Numbered from the stretch's first letter, positions 13,401 through 26,314 are shown. The stretch is 64,000 nucleotides of DNA from Eucalyptus grandis (GCF_016545825.1 NC_052616.1:2852001-2916000); one strand, 5' to 3'. Numbers and translations: made by a program. Notes: generated by a model not told the origin, from the sequence alone.

Positions 13401-13976
13401 GACCTCAGAAGAGGCAACTATAACCTCACATAAACCCGAAGCTTAATGAGGAGAAAAATATTCGATAAGCTGATCTTAGATACTTGATGGTCAATTAAAT
13501 AATCGATACGAGTTTCGATTAATTTGCCTAAGTCTTTTTAAATAATCGGAAAAAGTTTCATGATAAAGATCGTGAAATTATTTTTTAGGAAGATGTCTTC
13601 TACTTTTCAGATTAGAGACTTTATTTTCCTAATTTTAAGTAGACATATTTTCTTTCATCATAAATAATTTTTCATTGACCAATGATTTTTAGTAAATTAA
13701 ACTCGTGAAAGTCCAGAATACCAATTCACGACAATCTTTTCACGCAAACGAACAAAGTAAGCAAACTAATAAGTGAAAATAAACTAAGTCAAAGGCAATG
13801 AGTGACTAACTTTTGTCATGACGGAGTCAAGAGAACGCACGCTGATCAGCTCGCTCACACCAAGACACGGTCCGAGCGAAGAGGACCGAATTCTCTCTCG
13901 AAGCACCAGCGCTATCTCTTCTTCCACACCACCGTCCCACAGCACTCTGCAACGAAGAAGCTCCCCTCTCTCTCCG
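13401..13976. other. Shared upstream region of divergent LEA and FdC2 genes
   Basis: AT-rich spacer with no coding potential. No convincing TATA box is visible on either strand. The 3' end from about 13800 is GC-rich and is probably the FdC2 5' UTR. Confidence 0.45.
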
Positions 13977-16900
13977 ATGGACATTTCATTGACCTTCACT
14001 CCCTCCGCCTCGCTCAACCGCCACCGCCGCCCCTTTCCTCCCGGCGCCGGCGCCGGCACCCGCCGCCTCGCCTCCGCGGGATGCCGCCGCGCAACGACGT
14101 CAGGCGAGCTCCAGACGGCGGCCGGGCCCAACGGCCGGGGCGGGAGCTACCCGGCCTCCGTGCCCGTCCACAAGGTCACCGTCCACGATCGGCAGCGAGG
14201 CGTTGTTCACGAGTTCTCCGTCCCCGAGGTGAGAATTCCGTGCGGAGGCGATGATGTAGACGGATCATCGCTTCCTTTCCACGTCTGGCGGTTACGCCGT
14301 CACGATCTTGCACGGAGATAATGTGGAGCGAGCGCGTACGACTCGTATGTAGGTTTTCAATTGCGACGTCATCGACCGGACTGAGCTGCATAACTTCGAC
14401 CGAGTTCGTCTGCGAGTTTATTTATGACATTGTATTCCGAGATGCTTATGGCTCACCGCAATAGAAAGAGATAGAAAAAAGAGAGTGGGAGGTGCCGTTG
14501 AAGCGCATTAGCTAGTGGCTTATCGTCATGGTGTTGGTTTTCCTTTGTCTAATGTCAGTGCATTTGAATTCGGACGCAGGATCAGTACATACTGCACACG
14601 GCCGAGGCTCAGAACGTCTCCCTTCCTTTCGCTTGCAGGCACGGTATTGGTTTTGCACTGTAATTTTCGAGAACATGTCGGTCTGCTGTGCTTAGATTGT
14701 GCATGGTACAGATTTTTGCTCTAAGTGTTCAAGGATAGGTGGGGGAGCAACCAGCATTTTACTTTAGTAACGCTCTATTTATTGTTTTCCCACAATTTCG
14801 TTATCGTGGTGTTAGCTTGGATCCTCATTAGTTTCACGGAATGTACTTAGCCGATGGACCAAATACGAGAAATTCGTCTTTTACTTTTTCATATTACAAA
14901 TGTAAGAACCTCATTGAACAGAGAGAATGAAAGGTTTACTACGAATGCTTCCTTGATGAGGCAAGAAATGCATTGTCCATGCACCTACTATGTGTTATGC
15001 ACCTTCAAGTTGCAACCTTTGCAAGAGCTGTCGGTTTGCTGTCACGAGAAAATCAGTTCTTGCAAAACACTTACCGCCAAAATATCCTTTAATGTCAGTG
15101 CTTTGAGATAAATGCAGTGGGCTCGATTGCTATGGACCACCCTGCTCATGCACTAGTCCTGCCTTTGGATCTCACCATCGTGTCATCACTGTTTTTGTAA
15201 CCTGAAAGTGAATGATAAAGTGGCCCATTTTGCTTGCTTGAGGAGCTTTTGGATTTTATATCATCTCATGCAGTGGTTTTACTGTCCAAGTTACTACTGC
15301 TTGTGCTATCTTACTTGCAAAGCACATAAAACAAATTTGCTGAGAGCTACTGTGACAGGTTGTTGTACTAGCTGTGCTGTTCGAATAAAATCAGGACAAC
15401 TCAGGCAGCCTGAAGCACTGGGGATTTCTGCTGAATTAAAGTCAAAGGTACCATACATTCCTATTCCACTTGGAACAAAATGATGACTGAATTTTGACAA
15501 TCCTGCATTTATGCAACATTAAGCATATTTTAGACTCCCGAAACCACATAGCACAGGATGTCTATCTTGGTATTGGGAAGGGACACTTCTTGTTTGAACT
15601 ATGTATTTCGCCTACTGCTTCCCTCGCTAGTTCATAGCAAGGACATTAACAGCTGGATCTTTTGATCCTGTGTAGTTAGATAGTGGAGAGACTCAGTTTA
15701 GGAAGGGGCGTGTTGTATTGACATCTGTAATGATACTGTTTAGGTGCCATGGGTGAGACTGGTGAAATTGACTATGCAGGTCCTCTGGTTAGTTTGCAGT
15801 TGTTCCAAACAATTCAGTTCCAATTCCGGAATTTGGTTTATCTAACTGACCAGGAGGCTTCTTCGGCAAAGTGAATTTTAGGGAATTCACATTTGTTTCT
15901 CATTAGACGTAAATTCATTGACTAGGAAGAAATTTACCTATCTGATGTGATCATCAAAAAGATCAATAATCTGAAGATAATGTATCCTTCTGCTCAGTTG
16001 ATGCAAGTGCTAAAGCTAACTTTCTGCTAAGTCTGGAGATATTGTTGGATCTTGGGAGGAAATTTGGCTTGTTAAAATATGCAAACTAAATTCCCTAACA
16101 ATTGGAAGTGTTTTTCGAAATCAGGTAGGTTTTATATTCTTAGTTCTCTGAATATCTACCTATCAGAAGCTCAAATTCAGCTAACAAACCTTGTAGATGA
16201 GGGAGATGCCATTGACTTGCCTATTCTGTAGTATGGCAGTCGTAACTTCTTGGATAATTTGTTCTTTCTTGGCAATCCAGGGGTATGCACTACTCTGTGT
16301 TGGCTATCCTTCCTCAGACCTTGAAGTGGAAACACAAGATGAAGATGAGGTAATGTGCTTAATGATCATCTAAATGAGGTCTCCGGTTATGAGCTTAGGA
16401 TGTTCTGTAGAGTAACCCTTGCTGCTATGAGTGGAGTGTAATTTGTGCCCATGATTCGTGAGGGAAGCTGTACCTACTCATGCACCATGTTGGAACCAAT
16501 TTACTTCATTTGACACGGTATATCTTTTTGGTTTAGTTTTTCCTCTTTTTGACAGTAAAAAGCATGCCATCACTTTTCCTCAAAGACTTGGTGCTTTGCT
16601 GGAGCATCATAGCTCAAGTATAGGTTGTGCTCTTGGTAGATCCTTTTGGTCTGGAAACATGTCTAATCTGTGAATGTGATGAGTTGGGGAGAGCATAGAT
16701 TTTGCATTCTGCATGAAGTAAATCTGTCAAAAAGTTCGCTGTAGATGTTCTGTTCCTAATTTTTGAAACATCATTCATGTGACTTGCAGGTCTATTGGCT
16801 TCAATTTGGAAGATATTTTGCACGAGGACCAATTGTAAGATCTAGATACCTTGTTATCAATATAAAACTTTACATTTAAATTGAATGAGAAATGCAGAGA

Positions 16901-17056
16901 TGTGGAGTAGCAGTTGATTTTATAAATCATCGTACACCAACTGCCTGATTTGGGATGTTCAATGGTCTGTTCCTGAAACATTGCTTGTTTTTTCTGTTTC
17001 TGTTGCTGCAGGATAGAGATGATTACGCTCTAGAGTTAGCTTTGGGTGATGAATAA
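13977..17056 (+). CDS. FDC2: Ferredoxin C 2, chloroplastic, six exons, 187 aa
   Basis: Plastid [2Fe-2S] ferredoxin-like electron carrier with the C-terminal extension that defines the FdC class; proposed to act around photosystem I electron acceptors. Exons 13977-14228, 14580-14643, 15359-15447, 16281-16349, 16790-16834, 17012-17056, all GT-AG with consistent phases. Residues 1 to about 50 are Ser/Arg-rich and look like a chloroplast transit peptide. The mature part begins VHKVTVHDRQRGVVHEF; the cluster-binding loop reads CRHGCCTSCAVR, with a further Cys in YALLCVGYP. The end, QFGRYFARGPIDRDDYALEL, is the FdC2 extension. The predicted length equals what I remember for plant FdC2 (about 180-190 aa). 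The ATG chosen is the first in frame after the stop-rich leader that gives a plausible transit peptide. No lesion seen. Confidence 0.95.
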
Positions 17057-17862
17057 GCCGACCAGATGTGCAATTAGAGACGATAGTTCGAGATGATTTC
17101 TCCTTTCCCGAGTCGGACTTTTCACTATGAAACATCGTTCTATAAATAACAGTTAATTCTCTCAATAGTAGCCTACTGTACCTACTCTTATTGTTGGCAA
17201 ACGAGATGGTCTTCCATAGATGCAAAACGTACACTGCCAACTCAACGATCTGCCCATGCATTCCAGGATGAAGCCATCATTTGTAGTCTAGAATCTGTTA
17301 GCATCATCCTGGAGGTGGAGGTTGTTTAGTCCTAGCCTAGACTGAACTATCGAAAAACGAAGGGCAATCATAATGGAAACACGCATGCGCATGGGAAAGC
17401 GCACAACCTTATCCAAGCACGACCACCCTCGCTGCACGCTTATGCACTTATGCATGAGTATCCAAGCACTCACATACAAAGTTAATCAAAGAATTGGGAT
17501 TTATCATGAAGGAAAATCACTGGAGGTTGTCCCATTCATCCAATTTCCTATAGCAATTTAATCGGTTCTCATAACCATTCCACTGAAACTTTGCCTCTTC
17601 ATGGATAAGGCATTTGCAAGAAACGTTGTAAAGATCAGTCTGCTCTAAAGAAGAAGAAACTGTACAAGTAACATTAGGAGAGTGAAAAGAAGCAGCCCTT
17701 CACACATCAAACTCTTATATACTCGAGGAAAATACACATGAAGAGATAAGAAATTGACAGCCAAGGTGAATCAAATAAACTAATTTAACCAGGATTTTCC
17801 ACCTGAGACACGGAACATGCTATTTCGTCTAGACTGCTTTCTTAGCAAAGTAAGTCACTAAC
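17057..17862. other. Interval between convergent FdC2 and EYA genes
   Basis: About 800 bp that must hold both 3' UTRs. No open frame with protein character, no repeat and no RNA gene seen. Confidence 0.5.
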
Positions 17863-19776
17863 TCACTCTTCGACTTCGTCAGTCGCAGCACCACGATTCC
17901 CATACACAATGGAGAAGTAAAATCCCAAGGTTCTCAGTGTAAGGCCAGGAAACCTGTGAGAACTGTTTGGTCGCAAATCGATCTGGACGAATGGCCATCT
18001 CATTGCTTCTGCCGCTTCGCACTCCTCCCATCCGTCTCCAATCACACAGAACTCGACATTGGGACCGCCGAAACGCTCCTTAATCCACTCGAAACATTGG
18101 ACTTTCCCCACTTCCCATGAGCTGTACACTGGAAAAAAACACGGTGCATTTCAACTCACAATCCTGACCACAGCTATCTTAAAATCTACGAGACAATTCA
18201 CAAAGTTTTTCATTACAATTTTGGAATTGTTACTGGTATATATGCGATCACAGGTCCAATAAGTTGATACATTGACATCAAGAGGACCAAGATCCATCAC
18301 TTACCATCTTTGTGCTTTATCAAACCATCCAAGCGAAAGAGCAAGCATTTTGCAAGGCTGGGTATCAATGATCCTGAGGTCACTAGAATGTTTATGCAAT
18401 GAGAATTACTCTTTTCGGCCTTTCCTTTGGCCGAGTCAGGACAAGCAATTGGATCCTCCTGCCCAGTGGAACATTGATCCAGGAAGGACCTGGCTGCAGT
18501 TAAAATAAGGATGTTACCTTCAAAATGATCATTTAAGACAACAAAGTAACAGTCGCAAGAAACCATACCCGAGGAGAGCCAACCGTCCGTGTACTCATCG
18601 GTCATTTGGTATAAGTGATCCCACTTTTCTGTTAAGTCTTGGTTAAAGATATTGCGCAGACCCTGAAATAATAAAGTTTGAATCCAAAAAATAGCTCTCT
18701 TATTAGTATGACAATTGAGCAGGATCTGTAAACTTCTAGCATTGGTAGTTAACAAGCTAAAAACCTATAGGACTTCATGAGGTAAAATTGTCCCACACAA
18801 TGGCACAACTAAATTATCATGTATAGGATGCCTAACCACCAACTTGATTAAACAATCACTGTGTAGAGTGGTGTGACTAAGATCCGTCAATCGTCCAAAG
18901 CAGTTTGAGAGTCTACATCTAAATATAATGTTCTCCTGACATCCCTGTAGAGAAGCTATTGCATTAACACATAAGAGTGAACATGCATACATCTATTCAC
19001 GCTTTGTATATGTCCAGGCTCAATAGGATTCTCTCAAATCTTATCATGTGACTCGGAGATTGGAGATTAAATGCTGGCCTGCCTATGTATAAAGAACTAA
19101 AAGCACCATAATTAGAATAAGCTTGCTTAAGCTACACCACACTCAAAGAAGCTCGATTTCATATCAGAACAAGCATAAGAAACAATGCAACCCAATGAGG
19201 ATGGCTAAGGAACTAAGAAAATATTAGACAATACCTTTTCATACATATAGCCTGCGGCTCTGAGTCTGTATGCTAGTTTTCTTTTATTGGCATCATCTTT
19301 TGGAGGACCAAGTCCATCTTGATCAAAGTTGTAATCAGAAAGATCTTGCCCATCGTCGAATTTGCTCAAAGAATCAAGAAAGGGCTCATTAAAGTTCTCG
19401 ATCTACACGACCGAGATCTGATGTAAGTTGAAAGGAGCAACCGTGCCCAAGAATTGATGCTGATATTCGCTAGAATTCAGTATAAGACATTTTTCCTAGC
19501 AGAACATGCGAAAAGAGAGGGGAAGCTCACTTGCTCATAGTGGAAATAATCATCGCACAGGTCGAGTATGAGCTTCTCCCACATCTTGCCAATTTCTTTA
19601 CCCTTCTCTACATCCTTGGAACTGCCGTGCGCCTCCGCGTACGTCCCATTTAGCAAAGACTTGAGCAGTATAAGAGTCTCATCCATGTCCCAAACATATA
19701 CACTCACTTTGTGATCCTCAATCTTCGCATCTGTATTCTTGGCCCTTTTGCTAGGAAACCCAGACGTGTCACCCAT
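17863..19776 (-). CDS. EYA: Eyes absent homolog, HAD-type protein-tyrosine phosphatase, five exons, 320 aa
   Basis: Plant EYA phosphatase, a haloacid-dehalogenase enzyme using an aspartate nucleophile. Exons 19776-19531, 19402-19235, 18662-18569, 18493-18305, 18128-17863; all junctions GT-AG, phases consistent. Motif I is VYVWDMDETLILLKSL (residues about 28-43), with the catalytic DxDxT. EYTDGWL, the HAD motif II region VTSGSLIPSLAKCLLF and the acidic motif IGDGWEECEAA follow; the C-terminal FPGLTLRTLGFYF is also family-typical. The animal transactivation domain is absent, as in all plant EYA proteins. The ATG at 19776 is the only Met before the domain in this frame. The gene is divergent from the RING ligase. 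I see no lesion. Confidence 0.95.
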
Positions 19777-20756
19777 AAATTCTATCTGTTTCACCAATCA
19801 ATTCGACAAACTCGAAATTGTGGGAGCCGAAGAGACCCTGTCAATTCAAAATACCAAACACCAACCCATAAAGACATGTCTGACATAAACATGGCAACTT
19901 CATAGTTCATAGGCAATCCTGAACAGCCGATTTTTTGCTGACCTATTGAGGATGAAACTTTGTCCGATCATAGGCAAAATACTCAAGAAAACAACCCCAG
20001 AAAAATCTGAAAAAGAAGAAGAAAAAAGTATCATCTTCACCTACCTCAACACAGAGCTCTCCATCATTAATAAGCAAAATAAAAAGAAAAAAAAACCCAT
20101 CAAAGAACTGATCGATTGAAGTGCCAAAGTTCGAAACTTTTCGAGAAGCAGCAGAGAATAAGACGCATCCGCAAGACATTGCATCCGCCCACCAAATCGA
20201 AAAGGCTCAAGATGACACTAAAAAGAAGGCTGCCAATCTCTACCCGTTCGGGCCCGATGACCGAAATGCCGTGCCCACCTCAAATTACCTCCTTCGAGAG
20301 CTCCGGCGTGCGAAGTTCGGAGAGGCTTCTTCCAGGGTCTGAAGCAGCTGAACTCGAAGTGAATCGAAGGCGATCTGGTCTGGTCGTCAGTTCGATGTTG
20401 GCGAGAAAGAGATGGTCGAACGATATATAAAGGACAACACGTGGAATTATCAAGCCCGGCCCGAACGGCCGGCCCGACGGGCCGATCAGCTTTTGCCCAG
20501 AGCCCGCCCGTTCGGCCCGCTCTTCCTTCTTTAGAAACCTATATAAAGTCTCCCGACCCCTCACCGACTCAACTCCCTCCTCATCCTTTTCCCGCTCGCG
20601 CTCTGTTCAAACCGACTGCCATTCCAAGATCGAACCAGTCTCCATCGTCGCTCAGTCTCTCCAAGATCCTAACCAAACCCATTTCGCCATTTCATCTCTC
20701 TCTCGCGATCGTGCGAGCAAGATTCTGTCTTGGCAGCCGCGTCGACCGCACGCTCG
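19777..20756. promoter_or_regulatory. Bidirectional promoter region, EYA and RING ligase
   Basis: A 980-bp head-to-head interval. TATATAAA at 20540-20547 lies about 210 bp before the RING start, a good TATA position for that gene. A second TATATAAA at 20424-20431 is near-palindromic (TATATA core), so it could serve EYA on the minus strand, whose long leader would then cover 19777-20395, or an upstream RING start. A G-box CACGTG is at 20438-20443. A GC-rich GGCCC-type stretch (20450-20520) separates the two TATA boxes. Confidence 0.55.
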
Positions 20757-23700
20757 ATGGGTAAGAGCGCAAGGAACAAGCAGAAGTCCAAGAACCGGCG
20801 ACCGCCGCAGCTGCAGAACCCGCAAACCAACCCCCGTAGTCAACCGGGTCGAGCGCCGGGATCCATCTCGGGGACCGGACCCAGCTCGACCCCTCGGAGG
20901 AGCGGCGGCGGGGATCGTGCCAGCCGGGACCTGAGCTCCGATGATAGCTGGCTCCTGGACCCGTCCCCGGCGATTGGCCCGACGCTCGAGCGTCCCTCGT
21001 TCGAAGATTTCGATAAGTTGTCGGAGGAGCAAGGTTTAGAGAATATACTGCGGAGAGCTTTGGAGAAAATGTACCTAGAAGCGTTGCATGGGCTTCTGGA
21101 TATGGGGTATGATCAGGATACCGCGCTGAAGGCGATCCTCAGGAGCGGGCATTGTTATGGGGACGAGGACATACTGACGAATATAGTCAAGAACGCGCTC
21201 GCTTACTTGACTGGCGAATGCCCCAGCAGGAACCCGATTTTCGAGGCGAATGGGATCGTGTTCACGAGCTTGATGCCTATGGCGGAGCACTCGTTGCGTT
21301 GCATGGTTCATGTGCTGCAACAGATTCACCACAGTAGAAGGTTGGCGTTGTGGTCTCTCGTTTTAGGCAAACTCCATTTGGGTTCGGCAATTGCATTGCC
21401 TCCCCCTGATGGGAATCCCGACTCTGATAGTAGTAACAAGAACGGGGTCGATGATCATCTGCCCCCGTGCTGTAGGTTCAACCGTTGTATGGGGATTCAG
21501 TGGTTAGAAAATTCAGGGGTTTCCCTGAATAGGTCAGCTGTTGGCAACGAAGGGAATAGCCATCAGCCGAATGATGAACACAGTTTGCAAATATATATCG
21601 AGGTCGCAGATAGGTTTGGTTTGTCACCGGAAATGAAGTCAATGCTGAAAAAGAATGTAGCCAAGGTTGCTGCCGCTGCTCGGACAAACTCGATGCATAT
21701 GTTGCCCCAGACCCTTATGCCCTCAAATGCTTCTTTGATGGGGGATGCCGCGGCGGTTTCGCAGCCTGAAGTCTGTGACGATTCTAGTGTTTTAAGGCAG
21801 AAAGAGTGGGTGAACTCTGTGATGGATACACTTCGCGGTGAACTTGGAGATTTAAATCTTGAGGGGAATTTGGGTGATTTGCCAGAAGATAGAAAGGATG
21901 CCATTATTCTGCACATGCAGAATAAAATCAAGGATCTCGAGAAACAAGTGAAGGAGAGAGAGGCGTGGGCTCGCCAGAAGGCGATCCAGGCGGAGAAAAG
22001 TGTTGACAGTGCTTTATTGGAACTCGAGACGTTGAGAAAGGAGATGGCGGAGAGTCGTCACATACTGAAGAAAGGTAAACCGACTCTTGATGTGAGCACC
22101 GTGATGAAACTCTCTGAGAAGCAAAGTGAATTGAAGAAGGTGACTGCCCAAGCGGAGGCTGGTCACGCAGCTATGATACAGGTTGAGAATGAGAAGGCTG
22201 AAATCAAGGCGGAATTGGAGGCTTTCAACCTAAGCGCATCGGAATCTGCAAACACCTATCTGGAGATTGCAAAGAGGGAAAAGAAGAACCTGAAGAAACT
22301 CTCGGGTTATGAGAAAGAGAAAGTCAAGCTTCAAGAGGAGATTGCAGAGGAGAGACAGAAGATCACTGACTTAAAGCAGCAGTTGGTTGGGATAGAGCAA
22401 GCCTCGAGGGAAGCTGAGGTCAGTTAAATTCATAGTCCATGCAATACCCAGTTTTTTGTGCCTCTTTACCTGTAATTATGTTTGTTTGTCGTCTGGTCAG
22501 ATTTGATGCCTCTTGTCGGACTTGTCGAAGTTTAGCTTTCTATATACTTGAGTTTGTACAACAGGGAATTTCACTTCTATCTGGCAATTCATTGGCGACT
22601 TGACATACATTGATTTCAGTTCTGTGATGAGAGGACCTGCTTCTATATTTTAATGGGTCTGAGACTGGATGACTAGTGGAAGGAATAAGCAATCTGTAGA
22701 TATCTGATGTTAGGAAGTTATGAGTTGGAACACCACAAGATAATACTGAATGTATAGGATTGGGTTTTTCGTTCCTTGTCAACAACCTATGAAGCATTCC
22801 TGTTGTTTTCTGATGAAGTAGATGGAAAAAGAGGGAACTGTTAATGTACTGATCATGAGATTGTGGTTAATGTATGTGCCTTGTAATTTAAGCTCATTTA
22901 GTCACTTACAGACTTAGGGTTATCAGACTGGCATAGGGGCCTTGATGTGACATCAGCGGTTCAAATCCCTGTACGCACAAAACAATGGCACAGGCAACTA
23001 AGAAGACGAGCTTTGAAGTTACCTATGAAGTGGTTAGCTGAGCTTAGCTTAAGTTCTTCTTTGAACATCAAAAAATTCTCCTGCAATTTACTTGGTGTAT
23101 TTTCCTTTCTCTGGTTTCCATGAAGTGGGGAGAACTTTCTTCTCTTCCCAGCTTCAACCGTTTCTTTAGTCATCATATGGGTCATTGTGCTGTTCTAGCA
23201 TTCCAAATCTACCTCGTCACCGTCAGAAATTTCTTAGCTGATTTTTGTTTCATTATCGCATTAAGTTGTCATGATTATTCTTAGGGGAAGCTGTGCTTAA
23301 GAAGTCTAGCCTTTTCAGCTTAATGTGAAACATCTTCAAGGGAACATAAAGAATATTCAATAGAGCTTTAATCCACCATTTCTTTTGATTACTTTAATGG
23401 CAGATAAAGCACATCTGGTTTCTGCCCATCCGATATCTTTTGCATCTGGAAATTAGCTAGAGATACTATAACATTGTTCTTGTCATTTTTTTCCTTTTAG
23501 AATTTCCGTGTTTGTGATCAACTTTCTATACATCATATTAAACTGCAGATAAAGTGGAGGCAGGCAGCAGATGCAAAAGAGCTTGCCAATGCACAGATTG
23601 AGGAAGAAAAGCGAGCACTGAAAGCAGCGGAGGCTGATGGTAAGAAAAGGCTAGAAGATCTGCGCTTAAGAATAGAGGTAGAGTTGAAGTCGTACAGGGA

Positions 23701-23959
23701 CGAAGTCCTGAGATTGGAGCAAGAGCTTTCATCTCTAAAAATAGCAGCTGGAAACACCGAAGCAACAGCGGAGCTCGAACAGGATGGTAGAAAATGCATA
23801 ATCTGCATCAAAAATGAAGTCTCTGTTATCTTCTTGCCATGTGCCCACGAGGTTGTGTGCGCTGACTGCTGTGACCAACATGGGTATAAGGATAGAGTCT
23901 CATGCCCTATGTGTCAAGTTCCAATTGAAGAGGCGGTTCGTGTCTTCAGAGGTAGCTAG
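20757..23959 (+). CDS. RING-type E3 ubiquitin ligase, RF298/RF4 family, two exons, 690 aa
   Basis: Probable E3 ubiquitin transferase. Exon 1 is 20757-22418 and exon 2 is 23549-23959; the 1.13-kb intron is GT-AG, phase 0. The N-terminus (MGKSARNKQKSKNRRPP) is basic and disordered. Residues about 106-150 (LLDMGYDQDTALKAIL onward) form a UBA-like helical segment that is conserved in the family. Residues about 380-630 are a long heptad-rich coiled coil. Residues about 637-680 are a C3HC4 RING (CIICIKNEVSVIFLPCAHEV, then a Cys pair and CPMC). The 690-aa length is closer to the shorter Arabidopsis members than to RF298/RF4 (about 800). An in-frame TTG lies upstream, but the first ATG is 20757. Divergent from EYA; this pairing is also known in Arabidopsis. 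No lesion seen. Confidence 0.93.
22929..22968 (+). mobile_element. Possible tRNA-derived SINE head (A and B box) in the RING intron
   Basis: TGGCATAGGGG at 22929 resembles a pol III A box and GGTTCAAATCC at 22958 is a near-perfect B box, at tRNA-like spacing. No acceptor stem can be formed, so it is not an intact tRNA. Tail and target duplication were not found. Confidence 0.3.
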
Positions 23960-25194
23960 CAATTAGTATTGCCTCTCTCTCCATCTCTCAACAATGTCAA
24001 GGTGCATATAGCTGTAAAGTGATATCAGGGTTACACGGTCTAGTTTACAAAGTGATGTTACAGATTCTTAGCGGGTGATTAAACCAAGTGGAATATCACC
24101 TTTGAACAAATTTTTGTTTTTCTAGCATTGTTCCTGCTGCAAATAGGAAGCAGCCTTCTCTAGGCCTGCGTCTTTTGATTGAAATGTGGGAGTTACTCTG
24201 CAATTTGTCAGAAAAATATTCAGAGAAGTTTTGGAAACAACCTTATCTCATCATAGCTTGTACCCTGAATGTTTTGATTGCTCAAGTGAAGTTTGGATGG
24301 TGAGAGAGAGAGAGAGAGAGAGAATACTTATTGCTAGCGAATGAACAAAGATCTGGATGATGCAGTAGCATTTTGCAAAAGTTTTGGGAGAAGAAATAAC
24401 TTGACTAAGCGCACCATAGAACACCACCCACAAAGTACTCGGTCGATTATGGAGAGGTTTTAGGAATTCGCGCCTTTCTTTAGGGTCTCTATTGAGCCTT
24501 AAATGCTTCCAAAGCAGTGACTAGCTAAATCAGTTAGATTTAGTTTTGACAGCAGGTTTCACCACTGCACCTCTTTCATATGTCTACTCAATATAAGATG
24601 CAAGAGTTGTCTCCCTTCGTATTCTTGAAATCCCTTTCAATTTTACTATTTTGTGTTGTGAATAACCAACAGAAATGAAACGACGGACGGCGCCTGATTA
24701 AACGAATTCAGATGACTATTATCATTATGCCGTGGCAGTTATGCAAATTAGCCTAGCATGTCAAGAGCATATTATATTCTTTTAACAGTAGCTGAAGGAA
24801 CGTCCTTTTTCGTCTCTCGGTTTTGCATCCATCTGTACTGTTTATCAATTTAGTAAACACCAGTATCCAACTTAAGCGGTTCTTTTCATGGTTCCGTCGA
24901 AGTTTCGTGATCCAACTATCGATAGGTTCAGACAATCTAATGGTTCTATGAGACACCACACTTCAAATTCCACATTCAAGTACGAGACAGCGGTCAATTC
25001 AATATTGCCAGAAAATGGAAGTTACTCCTTCCCACCATCTTGGTTTGCTCTTTTGTATTATACAGACCCACCATCTTTGTATGCTCTTTTGCCTTGTACA
25101 GAGTCAGGGTGCGAGCAGTTGCTATGTATACCTTCATCTAATTCATGTTCTTGCATCCAGCAGTTGAATCAAGCCTAAACCAGAATCTCACAGA
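23960..25194. other. Intergenic, RING 3' UTR and kiwellin upstream region
   Basis: No gene seen. A (GA)n microsatellite is at about 24301-24322. Nothing recognisable as a core promoter was found immediately before the kiwellin start. Confidence 0.45.
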
Positions 25195-25766
25195 ATGAAG
25201 AATCCTAGCTACAAACCATTCACTTTCATGCTTTTTGTTCTTGTGGTGAATTACGTGCAATTCACGGAGGTCGAAGCGCATAGTTGCCGTGCAGCAGTCG
25301 AATCAGGGGGAGGAAACCGCCGCCCGGACAGTGCTACACGGGTGACGGCTCGGACTGCTGCATCGAAGGCAAAATGTACCCTGTCTATCGGTGTTCACCA
25401 CCGGTGTCTGGTCACACTAGTGCCCACCTCACTCCTAATAGCTTTGAGAAGGGCAAAGATGGTGGCGGTCCATCGGAATGCGACAATAAGTACCATTCCG
25501 ATGACTTACCAATCGTGGCACTATCCACAGGCTGGTTTGACAACATGAGCAGGTGTCATCACAACATAACCATTAATGGCAACGGGAGGAGCGCGGTGGC
25601 CATGGTGGTCGACGAATGTGACTCGACTATGGGATGTGATGCGGACCAGGACTATCAGCCTCCCTGCTATAACGACATTATCGATGCGTCTAGAGCCGTG
25701 TGGGAAGCCCTGGGCGTGCCTAAAGACAACTGGGGATGGATGGACATAACATGGTCCGATGCTTAA
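25195..25766 (+). CDS. Kiwellin / ripening-related protein, one exon, apparent 1-nt frameshift after the signal peptide
   Basis: Secreted, cysteine-rich plant protein of the kiwellin/barwin-like fold, abundant in ripening fruit and implicated in apoplastic defence. The ATG at 25195 opens a signal peptide: MKNPSYKPF, then the hydrophobic FMLFVLVVNYVQF, with likely cleavage near VEAHS. The mature domain is unmistakable in the next frame from about 25290: SSRIRGRKPPPGQC, DCCIEGKMY, the GGGPSECDNKYHSDD block, VALSTGWF, NGNGRSAVAMVVDECDSTMG and the end GWMDITWSDA. The two frames are joined by the loss of one base within about 25291-25296. Either the assembly lacks a base or the gene is newly broken; the rest shows no decay. 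Length would be about 190 aa, normal for the family. Confidence 0.88.
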
Positions 25767-26314
25767 GGCTAGTTTTTCGTCTGGAGGAAATATTACGTCG
25801 ATCTAGTTGTTGTCTTCTCGTCGTTCTTGGTTTTTTCTGCTGTTTCTGCCGTGTGTGTGTGGGCTTATGGCAGTGTGAATTATGTTTTTGTACCTTATGC
25901 AATGTAAATTAGAAAAATCAAGACAGTCTGCCCTGGGCATGACTCCAAAGGTCGGTCTCCTGTATTAATTTGTCTCATATTAGTTCTTGTTTCTATTTTG
26001 GTCCATGAATTGCCATAGATTATATCACGCGGACATATTTTTCTTTTCTAGAGAGAAGATGCTCTTGTATCCATTAAATAACAGGGGTTGATAAATTAAA
26101 ATTTGTACAATCCCGAAGGAGGTGCGCTGCGCGCTCGAGAATCACCAGATCAAGTGGCCTCCAATTTTAGCTGTGTTGATCCATGTTGTGTCAATTTGTG
26201 TCAGTTTCGAGTTGATTGTCACCGGTCTAAGTCCTATTCGAATTTCCCTTGATTGAAATCTTCGTCGCAGCTTCATATTGAGTCCCATTGTCCCTTCATG
26301 CCTACAACACCAAT
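25767..26314. other. Intergenic, no gene seen
   Basis: Kiwellin 3' UTR followed by unremarkable AT-rich DNA up to the TIR element. Confidence 0.45.

Noticed and set aside
13802..14321. Longer upstream start for FdC2 (in-frame Met at 13818)
   Set aside because: The first ATG giving a transit-peptide-like N-terminus is 13977; the upstream extension has no relation to FdC2 proteins.
20730..20756. RING protein start at an upstream TTG
   Set aside because: Non-ATG start is not needed; the ATG at 20757 begins a typical basic N-terminus.
22917..22977. A tRNA gene in the RING intron
   Set aside because: B box and A box are present but no acceptor or anticodon stem can be drawn.
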